A stretch of 64,000 nt of DNA from contig NZ_WTYF01000004.1 of assembly GCF_009827315.1 (NCBI RefSeq), positions 2,108,001 to 2,172,000 on the forward strand, read 5' to 3'. The notes beneath the pieces were generated by a model. That model was given only the letters and a program-made list of their open reading frames with translations, did no database searches and was not told the DNA's origin. This DNA comes from Qipengyuania gaetbuli (GTDB taxonomy: Bacteria > Pseudomonadota > Alphaproteobacteria > Sphingomonadales > Sphingomonadaceae). The position numbers were made by a program, and so were the translations under genes. The first letter of the stretch is position 1. Every line of letters begins with the position of its first letter. Positions 23,498-31,777 of this stretch are shown here, piece by piece.

Positions 23498-24139
23498 CTA
23501 CCAGCGCACCAGAGGGGGCACGGCGATCCTGCCGGCGAGACCCATCAGCGCAACCGGCGCGACATGCCAGATGCCGAGATGGTCGATGCTGTCGATGGGG
23601 CAGGCAAGGCCGTAAGCGAAGCTGCCGATGGCGCCTGCCGCAATGCCGGTGAACAGACCTGCCGCACCCAGCGAGACAGGCGCGCCGCGGCGCAGCCACA
23701 GGACCAACGCTGTCGCCGTCACCAGGCCGAAGCCCGCGCCTGCAAGGAAGCACTCGAAGCCGTAGGGATCGCTCGACACCGCCGCGTAGAGGCCGCCGCC
23801 ACCCAGCGCCAGCAGTGCGGTCAGGGGGAGCAGGCCCAGCATGGCCGCCGACCAGCGCGCGCCTTCATGGCGGTTGCCGACGCGCGGGCTCGCCATGGAA
23901 ACGACCGCGCCCGCCGCTGCCACGGCAAGCAGGCCCAGCATGCCGTTGGCGATGAAGAAGATGCTCGACGCAGCGCCAGTGGCGATGCCGCGCCACAGCC
24001 CGTCGACCAGTTCGACCAGCACCACGGTGGCAAGCGCGGACAGCGCGACCAGCAGCGCGCCGTGCCAGGGGCGGATCGGGGCGACGGGGGCGAGATCGTC
24101 CGCCAGTTCGTCGATAAGCGGATTGGGGACCCGGTTCAT
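23498..24139 (-). CDS. nrsF: NrsF-type (DUF1109) anti-sigma factor
   Basis: A 213-residue protein with a short N-terminal cytoplasmic segment (PLIDELADDLAPVAPIRP) and six hydrophobic helices, the DUF1109/NrsF layout. In Caulobacter, NrsF binds SigF and releases it on metal stress. Two Cys (GFECFLAGAG, YGLACPIDSID) lie in membrane-proximal positions; in Caulobacter NrsF paired Cys are reported to be required for response. It starts two bases after the ECF sigma stop, so the pair is translationally coupled. Confidence 0.9.
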   Translation of the reverse strand: MNRVPNPLIDELADDLAPVAPIRPWHGALLVALSALATVVLVELVDGLWRGIATGAASSIFFIANGMLGLLAVAAAGAVVSMASPRVGNRHEGARWSAAMLGLLPLTALLALGGGGLYAAVSSDPYGFECFLAGAGFGLVTATALVLWLRRGAPVSLGAAGLFTGIAAGAIGSFAYGLACPIDSIDHLGIWHVAPVALMGLAGRIAVPPLVRW

Positions 24140-24141
24140 TG

Positions 24142-24672
24142 TTATTCGGCCTTTTCTACGAGCGCGGACAGCTTCTTCAGCCCGCGATGGATGTTCACCT
24201 TGACCAGGCTTTCGCTCTGCCCGGTCCGTTCTGCGGCTTCCGCGATAGAAAGCCCCTCTATCTTGACCAGTTCGATAACCTCGACCTGCCGGTCGGGCAG
24301 GTGCACGAACAACCGTTCCAGGCTTATGCGGGCCATCACTGCCTCTTCCTCGCTGTCTTCGGCGGCGTCATGGTCGCCCAGCTCGTCTTCCGCACTGCGG
24401 TAGACCTTGCGCAGGTGATCGACCCAGCGATAGCGCGCGATGGCGGCGAGCCAGGGGTAGAAGGCGCGGGTGGGGTCCCAGGTGGCGCGCTTGGCATGGA
24501 CGGCCATCATCACCTCCTGCACCAAGTCATCGAGCTGCGCGGGCGGCACGCGTTTCCTGAAATAGCGCGCCAGCCACAGCTGCACTTCGCCCAGGAGGAC
24601 GCGGTACATCTCGCGGTCGCCCCTTTGCGCGGCCGCCATCATGTGCGCCATGCTGGCTTCGTCGGCGATCAT
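24142..24672 (-). CDS. sigF: ECF sigma factor, SigF-type
   Basis: A 176-residue RNA polymerase sigma-70 factor of the ECF class: region 2 (DDLVQEVMMAVHAKRATWDP, then YPWLAAIARYRWVDHLRK) and region 4 (LPDRQVEVIELVKIEGLSIA, helix-turn-helix AERTGQSESLVKVNIHRGLKK). No region 3. Together with the adjacent NrsF anti-sigma and the bufferin genes it fits the Caulobacter SigF group, which responds to copper and other metals. The start at 24672 is chosen by homology; the upstream in-frame extension overlaps the DoxX gene. Predicted target promoters are at 25554-25628. Confidence 0.92.
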   Translation of the reverse strand: MIADEASMAHMMAAAQRGDREMYRVLLGEVQLWLARYFRKRVPPAQLDDLVQEVMMAVHAKRATWDPTRAFYPWLAAIARYRWVDHLRKVYRSAEDELGDHDAAEDSEEEAVMARISLERLFVHLPDRQVEVIELVKIEGLSIAEAAERTGQSESLVKVNIHRGLKKLSALVEKAE

Positions 24673-24697
24673 CGCTGCCCCTCTATGCTCATGGCTA

Positions 24698-25156
24698 TCA
24701 CGCCGCCCGCCGCGAGGCGAGCAGCGCATCGAGCGACAGCGTCCCGCCGCCGCGCGAGACGAGGATCGCCGCCATGGCGACCCAGGCGACATGCGTACTC
24801 CACCAGGCCTCCGGATAGACGAAAAACTGGATCACCAGCGTCATTCCCAGCAGCGACAACGCGGCAAAGCGCGTGAACAATCCGACGACCAGGAGGGCGG
24901 GGAACAAGTGCTCGGCGTAGGTGGCCAGCGGCGCCGCGATGTCGGCGGGCAGGGGCAGGCCGGTATATTCGTATTCGAACAGGAAGACGGCATTATCGCT
25001 GACAGTCAGCGCCGAGCCGTCCTCCACCTTGGTGCGGCCCGATCGCCAGAAAATCCCGGCCAGCGCCACGCGGGTGAGAAGCAGTGCCAGGCTTTCCGGC
25101 CCACGCGATGCGAGCCAGACGGCCAAGCGGTCGTAGGGGGTCAGTACTCGCTGCAT
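24698..25156 (-). CDS. DoxX-family membrane protein (BufD-like)
   Basis: A 152-residue DoxX protein with about four transmembrane helices and the family features SLALLLTRVALAGIFWRSGR and AEHLFPALLVVGLFTRFAAL. DoxX proteins in DUF692/DUF2063 clusters are called BufD or HvfD-like and are thought to act at the inner membrane alongside bufferin maturation or export. It lies between the bufferin precursor and the ECF sigma gene, all in one orientation. Confidence 0.9.
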   Translation of the reverse strand: MQRVLTPYDRLAVWLASRGPESLALLLTRVALAGIFWRSGRTKVEDGSALTVSDNAVFLFEYEYTGLPLPADIAAPLATYAEHLFPALLVVGLFTRFAALSLLGMTLVIQFFVYPEAWWSTHVAWVAMAAILVSRGGGTLSLDALLASRRAA

Positions 25157-25204
25157 GTCTCACCTCGTCATGGGCTGGCCGGGCAGGCGGGAGGGACGCG
25201 TGGC

Positions 25205-25492
25205 TCAGCGCTTTACAGGCGTGAGCGAACCCTTGCCCTTGGGCGTGGAGATGGTTTCGCAGCTGCCCTTCTTGACCAGCTTCCAGGCATCGCCCTGCCA
25301 GTCACGGGTGGACGTGCCCGCGCAGCTGGTGCCGGGACCGGCGGCGCAGTCGTTCTCGCCTGCCTTGGCGACGCCGTAGCACTTCTCCATCGCGGGCTTC
25401 TTCTGCGCAGCGGCGGGGCTGGCGGCGAGCGTGGCGGCGATGCCGGCGGTCAGGGCAAGACCCGCAAGGCGGGCGATTGATTGATTGTGCAT
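25205..25492 (-). CDS. DUF2282 bufferin precursor peptide (BufA1-like)
   Basis: A 95-residue precursor with a long Sec-type signal peptide ([20 protein letters not shown], cleavage after PAAA). The mature part has the DUF2282 signature [24 protein letters not shown] and the end KGSCETI: four Cys in total. Bufferins are periplasmic RiPPs whose Cys are oxidised by the DUF692 enzyme to sulfur heterocycles and which bind copper. The start at 25492 gives MHNQSIARL. The gene heads the minus-strand operon with doxX, the sigma and nrsF, and has a SigF-like promoter upstream. Confidence 0.92.
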   Translation of the reverse strand: MHNQSIARLAGLALTAGIAATLAASPAAAQKKPAMEKCYGVAKAGENDCAAGPGTSCAGTSTRDWQGDAWKLVKKGSCETISTPKGKGSLTPVKR

Positions 25493-25553
25493 GGCAAGTC
25501 TTTCTTGTTCTCGAATGCTGTGTCGGGGCGGGGGCGCCGCAACTGGCAGGTCA

Positions 25554-25579
25554 TTCGGGGCGAGAGGCGGGGCGGTTAC
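25554..25579 (-). promoter_or_regulatory. SigF-type promoter for bufA1-doxX-sigF-nrsF
   Basis: Read on the minus strand, GTAACC (25579-25574), 16 bases and CGAA (25557-25554) match exactly the GTAACC-N16-CGAA motif reported for Caulobacter SigF. It lies about 62 bp upstream of the BufA1-like start and is the mirror image of a second exact copy on the other strand. Confidence 0.85.
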
Positions 25580-25602
25580 GCCGGATCGCGAAAAAATTGC
25601 CT

Positions 25603-25628
25603 GTAACCGCCCGCTTGCCGGGCGCGAA
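25603..25628 (+). promoter_or_regulatory. SigF-type promoter for bufA2-bufB-bufC
   Basis: GTAACC (25603-25608), 16 bases, CGAA (25625-25628): an exact match to the Caulobacter SigF motif, about 50 bp upstream of the BufA2-like ATG. The spacing is identical to the minus-strand copy. Confidence 0.87.
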
Positions 25629-25677
25629 GGATGCCGGGTGCACCGACGCACGCATCAGATCACAAGGAATGGATGCC

Positions 25678-25965
25678 ATGAACCTCGCTACCCGCAAGAC
25701 CGCCACTGCAGCCGCCGCCGCGGCCTTTGCCCTTTCTTCGATGAGCGCGTTTGCCGCGCCTGCCCCTGCCGGCAGCAGCGGCGCCGCGATCGCCGCCGAA
25801 GATACCGTCCACTGCTACGGCGTGCACAGCTGCAAGGGGCAGGCCGACTGCGCCACCAGCGAGAACGCATGCAAGGGCCAGAACGAATGCAAGGGCCACG
25901 GCTTCAAGGCGATGAAGGCGGGCCAGTGCCTGACCAAGGGCGGGACGATCGGCGACATCGGCTGA
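25678..25965 (+). CDS. six-Cys bufferin-type precursor peptide (BufA2-like)
   Basis: A 95-residue precursor with an N-terminal signal ([20 protein letters not shown], cleavage near APAP). The mature part carries six Cys in [29 protein letters not shown] and AGQCLTKGG, a pattern of the BufA2/DUF2282-related bufferins. AAGGA lies nine bases before the ATG. It is followed at about 100 bp by bufB, its probable modifying enzyme. The two precursors in this cluster have different Cys patterns (four and six). Confidence 0.9.
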   Translation: MNLATRKTATAAAAAAFALSSMSAFAAPAPAGSSGAAIAAEDTVHCYGVHSCKGQADCATSENACKGQNECKGHGFKAMKAGQCLTKGGTIGDIG

Positions 25966-26071
25966 TCCTCACTGCCCCAAGCGGGCGGCCCGGCTTGCGG
26001 GGGATCCTCCCCCTTCGTGTCCCCCGACGCCCCTCACCGGGTCGCCTTTTCCCATGCTGCCGGAGACACCC

Positions 26072-26899
26072 ATGACGAGTATCGCTCCCTTCCACGGCTT
26101 CGGCCTCGGTCTCAGGCGGACGCATTATGCGGACTTCCTCGAAGGCGACGTGCCGGTCGATTTCGTCGAGGTGATTTCGGAAAACTACATGGTGGAAGGC
26201 GGCAAGCCGCTGCGCATCCTCGAACAGGTACGTGCGAAGCATCCGGTGATCCTCCACGGCGTGTCGCTGTCGATCGGCTCGGCCTACGGGCTGGACCATG
26301 ATTACCTTGCGAAGCTGAAAGCGCTGGCCGACCGGATCGAGCCGCTCTGGGTGTCCGACCATTTGTGCTGGACGCGCAACAGCGCGCACAATTCGCACGA
26401 CCTCCTGCCCATGCCGATCACGCGCGAGGCGCTGGAGGTGGTGTGCGAGAATATCGACCGTGCGCAGACTGCGCTCGGCCGCGTAATGTTGTTCGAGAAC
26501 CCGTCGAGCTATCTCGCCTTTCCGCAGGACGAGATGGCGGAATGGGAGTTCCTCTCCGAAATGGCGCGGCGTACCGGGTGCTACCTGCTGCTCGACGTCA
26601 ACAACGTCCATGTCAGCGCGCAGAACCGTGGCTTCTCGGCGCAGGACTACATCGCCGGCCTGCCGCTCGATCGCGTGCGGCAGATCCACCTTGCCGGACA
26701 CACGCTGGGCGAGATCGTCATCGACACCCACGACCGCGCAGTCTGCGGCGAGGTGTGGGCGCTTTATGCGGAAACCATCGCCCGCACCGGTCCGGTCGCC
26801 ACCATGATCGAGCGCGACGACAAGATTCCGCCGCTGGCAGACCTGCTTGCCGAACTCGACCACGCCCGCGCACTGGCCGCGCAGCGGATCGCGGCATGA
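26072..26899 (+). CDS. bufB: DUF692 multinuclear non-haem iron oxidative enzyme BufB
   Basis: A 275-residue MNIO (DUF692, MbnB-like) enzyme with a TIM barrel, predicted to oxidise Cys of bufferin precursors to thiooxazole-type rings. Family residues are seen in GFGLGLRRTHY, VEVISENYMVEGG, HGVSLSIGSAYGLD, WVSDHLCWT, VMLFENPSSYLAF, LLLDVNNVHVSAQNRG and HLAGHTLGEIVIDTHD, which contain the His, Asp and Glu metal ligands. The ATG at 26072 has GGAGA six bases upstream, better than the ATG at 26054. The stop overlaps bufC by four bases (ATGA). Confidence 0.95.
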   Translation: MTSIAPFHGFGLGLRRTHYADFLEGDVPVDFVEVISENYMVEGGKPLRILEQVRAKHPVILHGVSLSIGSAYGLDHDYLAKLKALADRIEPLWVSDHLCWTRNSAHNSHDLLPMPITREALEVVCENIDRAQTALGRVMLFENPSSYLAFPQDEMAEWEFLSEMARRTGCYLLLDVNNVHVSAQNRGFSAQDYIAGLPLDRVRQIHLAGHTLGEIVIDTHDRAVCGEVWALYAETIARTGPVATMIERDDKIPPLADLLAELDHARALAAQRIAA

Positions 26900-27648
26900 G
26901 CGCGCTTGCCGAGGCGCAGGACGCGATGCTGGCGCGTATCCTCGACGAGGACCTGCCGCTTCCGGCAGGCTGGACTCCGCGCCACGCGGCGGGGCTTGCG
27001 GTCTATCGCAACAACTACCGCTCCGCGCTGGTCGAGGCGCTTCGTTCAACCTTCGAGCGCACCGCGCGACTGGTCGGCGAGGACAGTTTCGAGCGTGCTG
27101 CCGCCCATCACCTGATTACCCATCCTCCGGCCAGCTGGACCCTCGATTTTGCAGGCGAGGGGTTCGATGCGACTTGCGCCCAGCTGTTCGTACAGGACCC
27201 CGAAGTTGCCGAACTGGCCTGGCTGGAATGGGCAATGCACCGCGCCTTCGTCGCGCGCGATGCCGCTGCGCTCGACGGAGCAGGGTTCGCTGAGGCGACG
27301 GCGAGCTACGGCGATGCCGACTGGGCCGGATTGCGGCTGCGCTTCGTGCCCGGCCTCGCGCTACGCACGCTCCGCCACGATGTGAAACTTCTCTGGTCCG
27401 AGGGGGAAACGCACCTTCCGGAAGAGGCGGCCTGCTGCATCGTCTGGCGCGAGGGCGAACGGCCTGTCTTCCAGCAGGTGCCCCTGCCCGAAGGCGAGGC
27501 GCTGTCCGCCATGATGCAGGGCGCAAGCTTCGCCGAAGCCTGCGAGCTGTTGTCCGGCCTTCTGGGCGAGAAAGAGGCGCCGGCCGCCGCCGGGGCCATG
27601 CTCGCACGCTGGCTGGCAGAAGGGCTGGTCGAAGCCCTCGCTCAGTAA
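26896..27648 (+). CDS. bufC: DUF2063 bufferin biosynthesis partner BufC
   Basis: A 250-residue HvfC/BufC-family protein. The N-terminal half has the DUF2063 signature AVYRNNYRSALVEALRSTFERTARLVGEDSF, which recruits the precursor to BufB in characterised systems. The C-terminal half is the second helical/sheet domain (LRTLRHDVKLLWSEGE). It is translationally coupled to bufB. Its 3' end overlaps the convergent SDR gene by seven bases. Confidence 0.93.
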   Translation: MSALAEAQDAMLARILDEDLPLPAGWTPRHAAGLAVYRNNYRSALVEALRSTFERTARLVGEDSFERAAAHHLITHPPASWTLDFAGEGFDATCAQLFVQDPEVAELAWLEWAMHRAFVARDAAALDGAGFAEATASYGDADWAGLRLRFVPGLALRTLRHDVKLLWSEGETHLPEEAACCIVWREGERPVFQQVPLPEGEALSAMMQGASFAEACELLSGLLGEKEAPAAAGAMLARWLAEGLVEALAQ

Positions 27649-28607
27649 GCGAAGGTTTCGCCCACCATTTCCTCGCTCATCGCCCACAGGCGATCGGCAT
27701 TGCCCTTGTCGATGGCATAGCTGCGCACGCCGCCGCTGGGGCTTTCGTCGTCCTGGTCGGCAACGTGGCAGTTCTCGCAATAGAGGCCGCCTGCGCCTTC
27801 CAGCTCTTCCGCTGTGGCTGCCCAGCATGTCGTCGCCGCGCCTTGCGGAATGGACTTGAACGGCTCGGGCGTCTGGCCCGATGCTTCCGCATTCTTGCGG
27901 ATCCGCTCGACCAGATCGGCCATGTCCTGGTCGGTCATGTGGCGGCTGAGATTGGTCATGATGCCGCCCGGATGCAGCGAATAGGCATGGATGCCCTTGT
28001 CGGCGAGCCGGTCTTCGAGGCCCACGGCGAAGAGCACGTTGGCGGTCTTCGACTGGCCGTAGCTCTGCCATTTCTCGTATTCGCGGCGCTCGAAATTGGG
28101 ATCGTCGAAATCGACCGGCGCGATGTGATGACCGCGGCTCGACAGGTTGACGATGCGCGGACGCTCGCCCTGTTCGAGCAGCGGGACGAGGTGGTTGGTC
28201 AGCACGAAATGCCCGAGGTGGTTGGTGCCGAACTGCATCTCGAACCCGTCGGCAGTTTTGGCCTCGTCGCAGGCCATGACCCCTGCGTTGTTGATCAGGA
28301 GGTCGATCTTGTCGAACCGCTCGTTCGCCTCTCTTGCTGCTGCACGCACACTGTCGAGCGAGGCGAGGTCGCAGACCAGCGTTTCCACGCTGGCGCCGGT
28401 TTCCTGCGAAATTTCCGATGCGGCCTCGGCCAGCTTGCCTTCGTCGCGGCCCGACAGGATCAGATGCGCGCCCTTCGCGCCCATCGCCCGTGCGGTTTCG
28501 CGTCCGAGGCCGGAATAGGCGCCGGTGATCAGCACCGTCCTGCCGGTCAGGTCCTTGCCTTCGAGGACTTCGTCCGCCGTGCTTTCGTAACCGAACTTGC
28601 TCATCAT
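27642..28607 (-). CDS. short-chain dehydrogenase/reductase (retinol-dehydrogenase-like)
   Basis: A 321-residue NAD(P)-dependent SDR. The cofactor motif is TGAYSGLGRETA (GxxxGxG), the NNAG motif is LLINNAGVMA, the catalytic Ser lies in IVNLSSRGHH, and Tyr-x3-Lys is YGQSK. The long C-terminal extension and the NHLGHF motif match the retinol dehydrogenase-like (extended) SDRs. The physiological substrate is not evident. It overlaps bufC convergently but is unlikely to belong to the bufferin system. Confidence 0.9.
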   Translation of the reverse strand: MMSKFGYESTADEVLEGKDLTGRTVLITGAYSGLGRETARAMGAKGAHLILSGRDEGKLAEAASEISQETGASVETLVCDLASLDSVRAAAREANERFDKIDLLINNAGVMACDEAKTADGFEMQFGTNHLGHFVLTNHLVPLLEQGERPRIVNLSSRGHHIAPVDFDDPNFERREYEKWQSYGQSKTANVLFAVGLEDRLADKGIHAYSLHPGGIMTNLSRHMTDQDMADLVERIRKNAEASGQTPEPFKSIPQGAATTCWAATAEELEGAGGLYCENCHVADQDDESPSGGVRSYAIDKGNADRLWAMSEEMVGETFAY

Positions 28608-28646
28608 CCTGTCTCCTCTTGGGCGGGAAGCGGCTTAGCACAAAGG

Positions 28647-28686
28647 AAAGAGGGCGCGAGACCTTATCGTCCCGCGCCCCCTCTTT
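28647..28686 (-). terminator. imperfect hairpin, probable terminator of the mechanosensitive-channel gene
   Basis: AAAGAGGG and CCCTCTTT pair around a GC-rich stem with a small internal bulge. On the minus strand a pyrimidine-rich tail (CTTTCC) follows. It sits 20 bp past the stop of the minus-strand gene. Confidence 0.5.
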
Positions 28687-28705
28687 GCGTCCCCTTGGGG
28701 TCTCG

Positions 28706-29908
28706 TTATGCGCCCGGCGGCAGCGGGTCGTTGGCCGTGCCCGCCTTGCGTTTCTTGGGCTTCGGAGCAGCGCCTGCGGCACCTGCAAGGTCGCTGTCCA
28801 TCTGGTCGAGCTTGCGCGCCGCCCAGTCGCGTCCACCGAGGCCGAAGGCGAGCGCGCCTGCAACCGCGACGCCCGCGATTAGGATGGTCAGCGCATTGGC
28901 CGGGATCATCCCGCCGATGCCGGTGAACTGTAGGCCCATGAAGACGAACAGGATGATCGTCGCCCAGCGCACGATGGTCGCTGCGGTCGCGTTCTCCCCG
29001 TCGCCCGAGATGAGCCGGGCCAGCAGGTTGGCGATGAAGAAGCCGAAAGCGATCACCACCGCGCCGAAGATCACCTTGCCGCCCAGTTCGAGCACGGCAT
29101 CGAGGATCGCGGTCAGCTCGGGAAAGCCCAGCAGCCTGGTCGCCGCGATGGCGAAGAACAGGATGATGGCAACCTGCACGACGCGGGCGATGATGGTGGA
29201 TGCGCGGGCATTTTCGCCCATCATGCCGCTTTCTGCCAGCGCCCTGTCGACCCCGAGGCCGGGCAGGACTTCCTTCAGCACCTGCACCACGAACTTGCTG
29301 ATCAGGTAGCCGATGCCCAGCAGCACCGCGGCCGCGATGATGTTCGGGATGGCGTTGAAGATTAGCTGCAGCATGGAGCTGGCCGGCCGCGAGATGCTCT
29401 CGATATTGAGTGCATCGAGCGCCATGATCGCCACGAAGATCACGATCACCGCATAGACGATGGTCGCGATCGTGTTGCTGATCGCGGTGTTGCCGGTGAC
29501 ATTGTCGACACCGCCGCGATTGGCCCATTTGTCGAAATCGACCGTCTGCAGCGTGGTGACGATAAGGTCGCGCACGATCCGCGCCACCATCAGGCCGATG
29601 AAGAAAATCAGCCCTGCACCCACCAGATTCGGGATGAAGGCGACGACGTTTTCGAGCAGGCTGTCGACCGGCCCTGCCACTGCGCCGAGGCCCAGTACCT
29701 GCAGGATTACCAGCAGGCCGAACAGCCAGATCAGCAGCGAAACGATCTTGCCGAGCGATGCCCCCAGCGAAGAACCGCTGCCGGTGCCGCGCTGGAAGAA
29801 GGATATGTTGTCGACCAGCTTGGCGAATGCCCACTTGGCCGCTTTCGCCGCAGCCCAGGTTATGAGCAGGACGATAAGTGCAAGTCCGACTTTTTCGATG
29901 ACGCTCAT
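28706..29908 (-). CDS. mechanosensitive ion channel-like membrane protein (TM-helix repeat, CmpX type)
   Basis: A 400-residue protein with about nine or ten hydrophobic helices. The repeated amphipathic/transmembrane unit (for example NVVAFIPNLVGAGLIFFIG and FNAIPNIIAAAVLLGIGYL) is the conserved TM-helix repeat found in CmpX and MscS-related proteins. It ends in a Lys-rich cytoplasmic tail. The start at 29908 (MSVIEKVGL) is preceded by GAGGTG; longer in-frame starts exist at 29947 and 30007. Function is presumably membrane-tension or envelope homeostasis. Confidence 0.82.
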   Translation of the reverse strand: MSVIEKVGLALIVLLITWAAAKAAKWAFAKLVDNISFFQRGTGSGSSLGASLGKIVSLLIWLFGLLVILQVLGLGAVAGPVDSLLENVVAFIPNLVGAGLIFFIGLMVARIVRDLIVTTLQTVDFDKWANRGGVDNVTGNTAISNTIATIVYAVIVIFVAIMALDALNIESISRPASSMLQLIFNAIPNIIAAAVLLGIGYLISKFVVQVLKEVLPGLGVDRALAESGMMGENARASTIIARVVQVAIILFFAIAATRLLGFPELTAILDAVLELGGKVIFGAVVIAFGFFIANLLARLISGDGENATAATIVRWATIILFVFMGLQFTGIGGMIPANALTILIAGVAVAGALAFGLGGRDWAARKLDQMDSDLAGAAGAAPKPKKRKAGTANDPLPPGA

Positions 29909-30056
29909 CGCCACCTCTTGGTCGAAGCGATATCTACCGATTTGCATGAAACCTCTCCCCATTGGTTCCCCTACGGCATGGCCTATCACGCTGTCGGAAA
30001 TATCCAAAAATCCACGAAAGACTGGAGTGGATAACTTTGGCTGCTATCACGCTCGC

Positions 30057-31064
30057 ATGAGAGGATTTTTCACCCGCTTCGCTATCGCGGCTTCGGGCTT
30101 CGCGCTCGCCGTTTCGCACCCCGTCTCGGCGCAGGACCATGCGCAGGCCGGGTGGTCGCTCGCCATCCATGGCGGGGCCGGCACCATCGCGCGCGACAGC
30201 ATGACGCCAGAAGAAGACGCCGCGCACCGCGCTGCCTTGCAGGCCGCGCTCGATGCTGGCGCGAAGGTGCTGGCCGAAGGCGGCAGCGCGCTCGACGCGA
30301 TCGAGGCGGCGATCCTGATCATGGAAGACGAGCCGCGTTTCAACGCGGGCAAGGGCGCGGTCTATACCTGGGACGCGACGCACGAACTCGATGCCTCGAT
30401 CATGGACGGCCGTACGCGCGATGCCGGCGCGGTCGCAGGCGTCACCACCGTGCGCAACCCCATCCTGCTCGCGCGCAAGGTGATGACCGACAGCCCGCAC
30501 GTGATGCTGTCGGGCAAGGGCGCGGAAACTTTCGCTGCCGAACAGGGCATCGAGCTGGTCCCGCCGAGCTATTTCGATACCGAGTTCCGCCTGAAGGCGC
30601 TGGAGCGGATGAAGGCGAAACAGCTGTCCGCGCTCGATGTGGACGTCAAATTCGGCACGGTCGGCGCAGTGGCGCTCGATAAGCACGGCAACATGGCTGC
30701 AGGCACCTCCACCGGCGGCATGACGGGCAAGCGCTGGGGCCGCGTGGGCGATGCGCCAATCATCGGGGCCGGCACCTATGCCGACGACCGCGCCTGCGCC
30801 GTGTCGGCGACCGGCTGGGGTGAATTCTTCATCCGCGTGGGCGTCGCCCGTTCGATCTGCGCACTCATGGAATACGAGGATCAAAGCGCGCAGGCTGCCA
30901 GCGACGCGGTCATGGACGACGTCAAGGCGCTGGGCGGCGATGGCGGCGTGATCGTCGTCTCTCCGTCGGGCGAGGCTGTCTTCAGCTTCAACACCGCCGG
31001 CATGTACCGCGGCCGCGCCACCAGCGCAGGCATCAACGAAGTCGCCATCTACGGCGACGAATAG
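30057..31064 (+). CDS. exported isoaspartyl peptidase/L-asparaginase (Ntn hydrolase, type 2)
   Basis: A 335-residue precursor with a signal peptide (RFAIAASGFALAVSHPVSA) and the full plant-type asparaginase fold. The N-terminal nucleophile Thr, exposed by autocleavage, is in KFGTVGAVALD; TSTGGMTGKRWGRVGDAP and the GTYAD loop are also conserved. It hydrolyses isoaspartyl dipeptides or asparagine. The signal peptide suggests the periplasm, unlike many cytoplasmic homologs. No strong Shine-Dalgarno is visible before the ATG. Confidence 0.93.
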   Translation: MRGFFTRFAIAASGFALAVSHPVSAQDHAQAGWSLAIHGGAGTIARDSMTPEEDAAHRAALQAALDAGAKVLAEGGSALDAIEAAILIMEDEPRFNAGKGAVYTWDATHELDASIMDGRTRDAGAVAGVTTVRNPILLARKVMTDSPHVMLSGKGAETFAAEQGIELVPPSYFDTEFRLKALERMKAKQLSALDVDVKFGTVGAVALDKHGNMAAGTSTGGMTGKRWGRVGDAPIIGAGTYADDRACAVSATGWGEFFIRVGVARSICALMEYEDQSAQAASDAVMDDVKALGGDGGVIVVSPSGEAVFSFNTAGMYRGRATSAGINEVAIYGDE

Positions 31065-31269
31065 CTCCGAGTCGCGAGGGGAGTCGACTGGTCGCGAAAG
31101 ACGCGATTGGCCATGCTTTTCAGGCGTTTGCGCCGGTCTTTTGACTCTCGGGACGGCAAGGCGCAGCCTGCCGCCAGCGTTGGGGGACGAAAATCCATCA
31201 CAACGGGCCGCATAAGGTCCTGACGCCGAAGTCACGGGTCGTTCAACTCGTCACCTAGGAGTCATAACC

Positions 31270-31719
31270 ATGAAATCACTTACCAAAGCCGTGCTCGCCG
31301 CGGGCGCGCTGCTTGTCGCCATGCCGCAGGCTGCCGTGGCGCAGGACCAGTACCCGCTCAAGGGCGCGGAATGGATCGAGGTCACCGGCATCAGCCTCGA
31401 GGACGGCGGGGGCCTCCAATATGCCAACTGGCTGGCAGGCGAATGGCGCAAGCGCATGGACTATGCTGTCTCGCAGGGCTGGATCGAAAGCTACGAGATC
31501 TGGTCGAACACCCACGCGCGCCAGGGTGAACCCGACATGTGGCTCCTCACCCGCTTCGACGATTTCGAAAGCAACGAGGAATTCGAAGCGCGCAACAAGC
31601 AGATGCGCGCCTTCATGCAGCGCAACATCCAGCAGCTTCAGGCCGAAAGCGGCGACCGCGCGAAATACCGCACCGTGCTGGGCGATGTGCTGATCAAGCG
31701 CCTCGTCTGGCGCGACTGA
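31270..31719 (+). CDS. secreted protein of unknown function
   Basis: A 149-residue protein with a signal peptide (MKSLTKAVLAAGALLVAMPQ, cleavage near AVAQD) and a mature ~125-residue domain with conserved aromatic residues (YANWLAGEWRKRMDYA, MWLLTRFDDFES) and helical charged C-terminus. AGGAG nine bases upstream supports the start. The mature domain resembles the NIPSNAP/dimeric alpha-beta barrel type only vaguely. No function is proposed. Confidence 0.82.
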   Translation: MKSLTKAVLAAGALLVAMPQAAVAQDQYPLKGAEWIEVTGISLEDGGGLQYANWLAGEWRKRMDYAVSQGWIESYEIWSNTHARQGEPDMWLLTRFDDFESNEEFEARNKQMRAFMQRNIQQLQAESGDRAKYRTVLGDVLIKRLVWRD

Positions 31720-31733
31720 CGATTGCCCCCCGG

Positions 31734-31766
31734 GAGAAGGCGGGTCGCCCTGCGGCCCGTCTTCTC
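31734..31766. terminator. hairpin between convergent genes
   Basis: GAGAAGGCGGG (31734-31744) pairs with CCCGTCTTCTC (31756-31766) over 11 positions with one G-T pair. It lies between the stops of the secreted protein and prephenate dehydratase; the T-run is weak. Confidence 0.5.
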
Positions 31767-31777
31767 TTGCCCTGCGC

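Noticed and set aside
27642..28607. SDR gene considered part of the bufferin operon
   Set aside because: It is on the opposite strand from bufBC with overlapping 3' ends; no sign of co-regulation.
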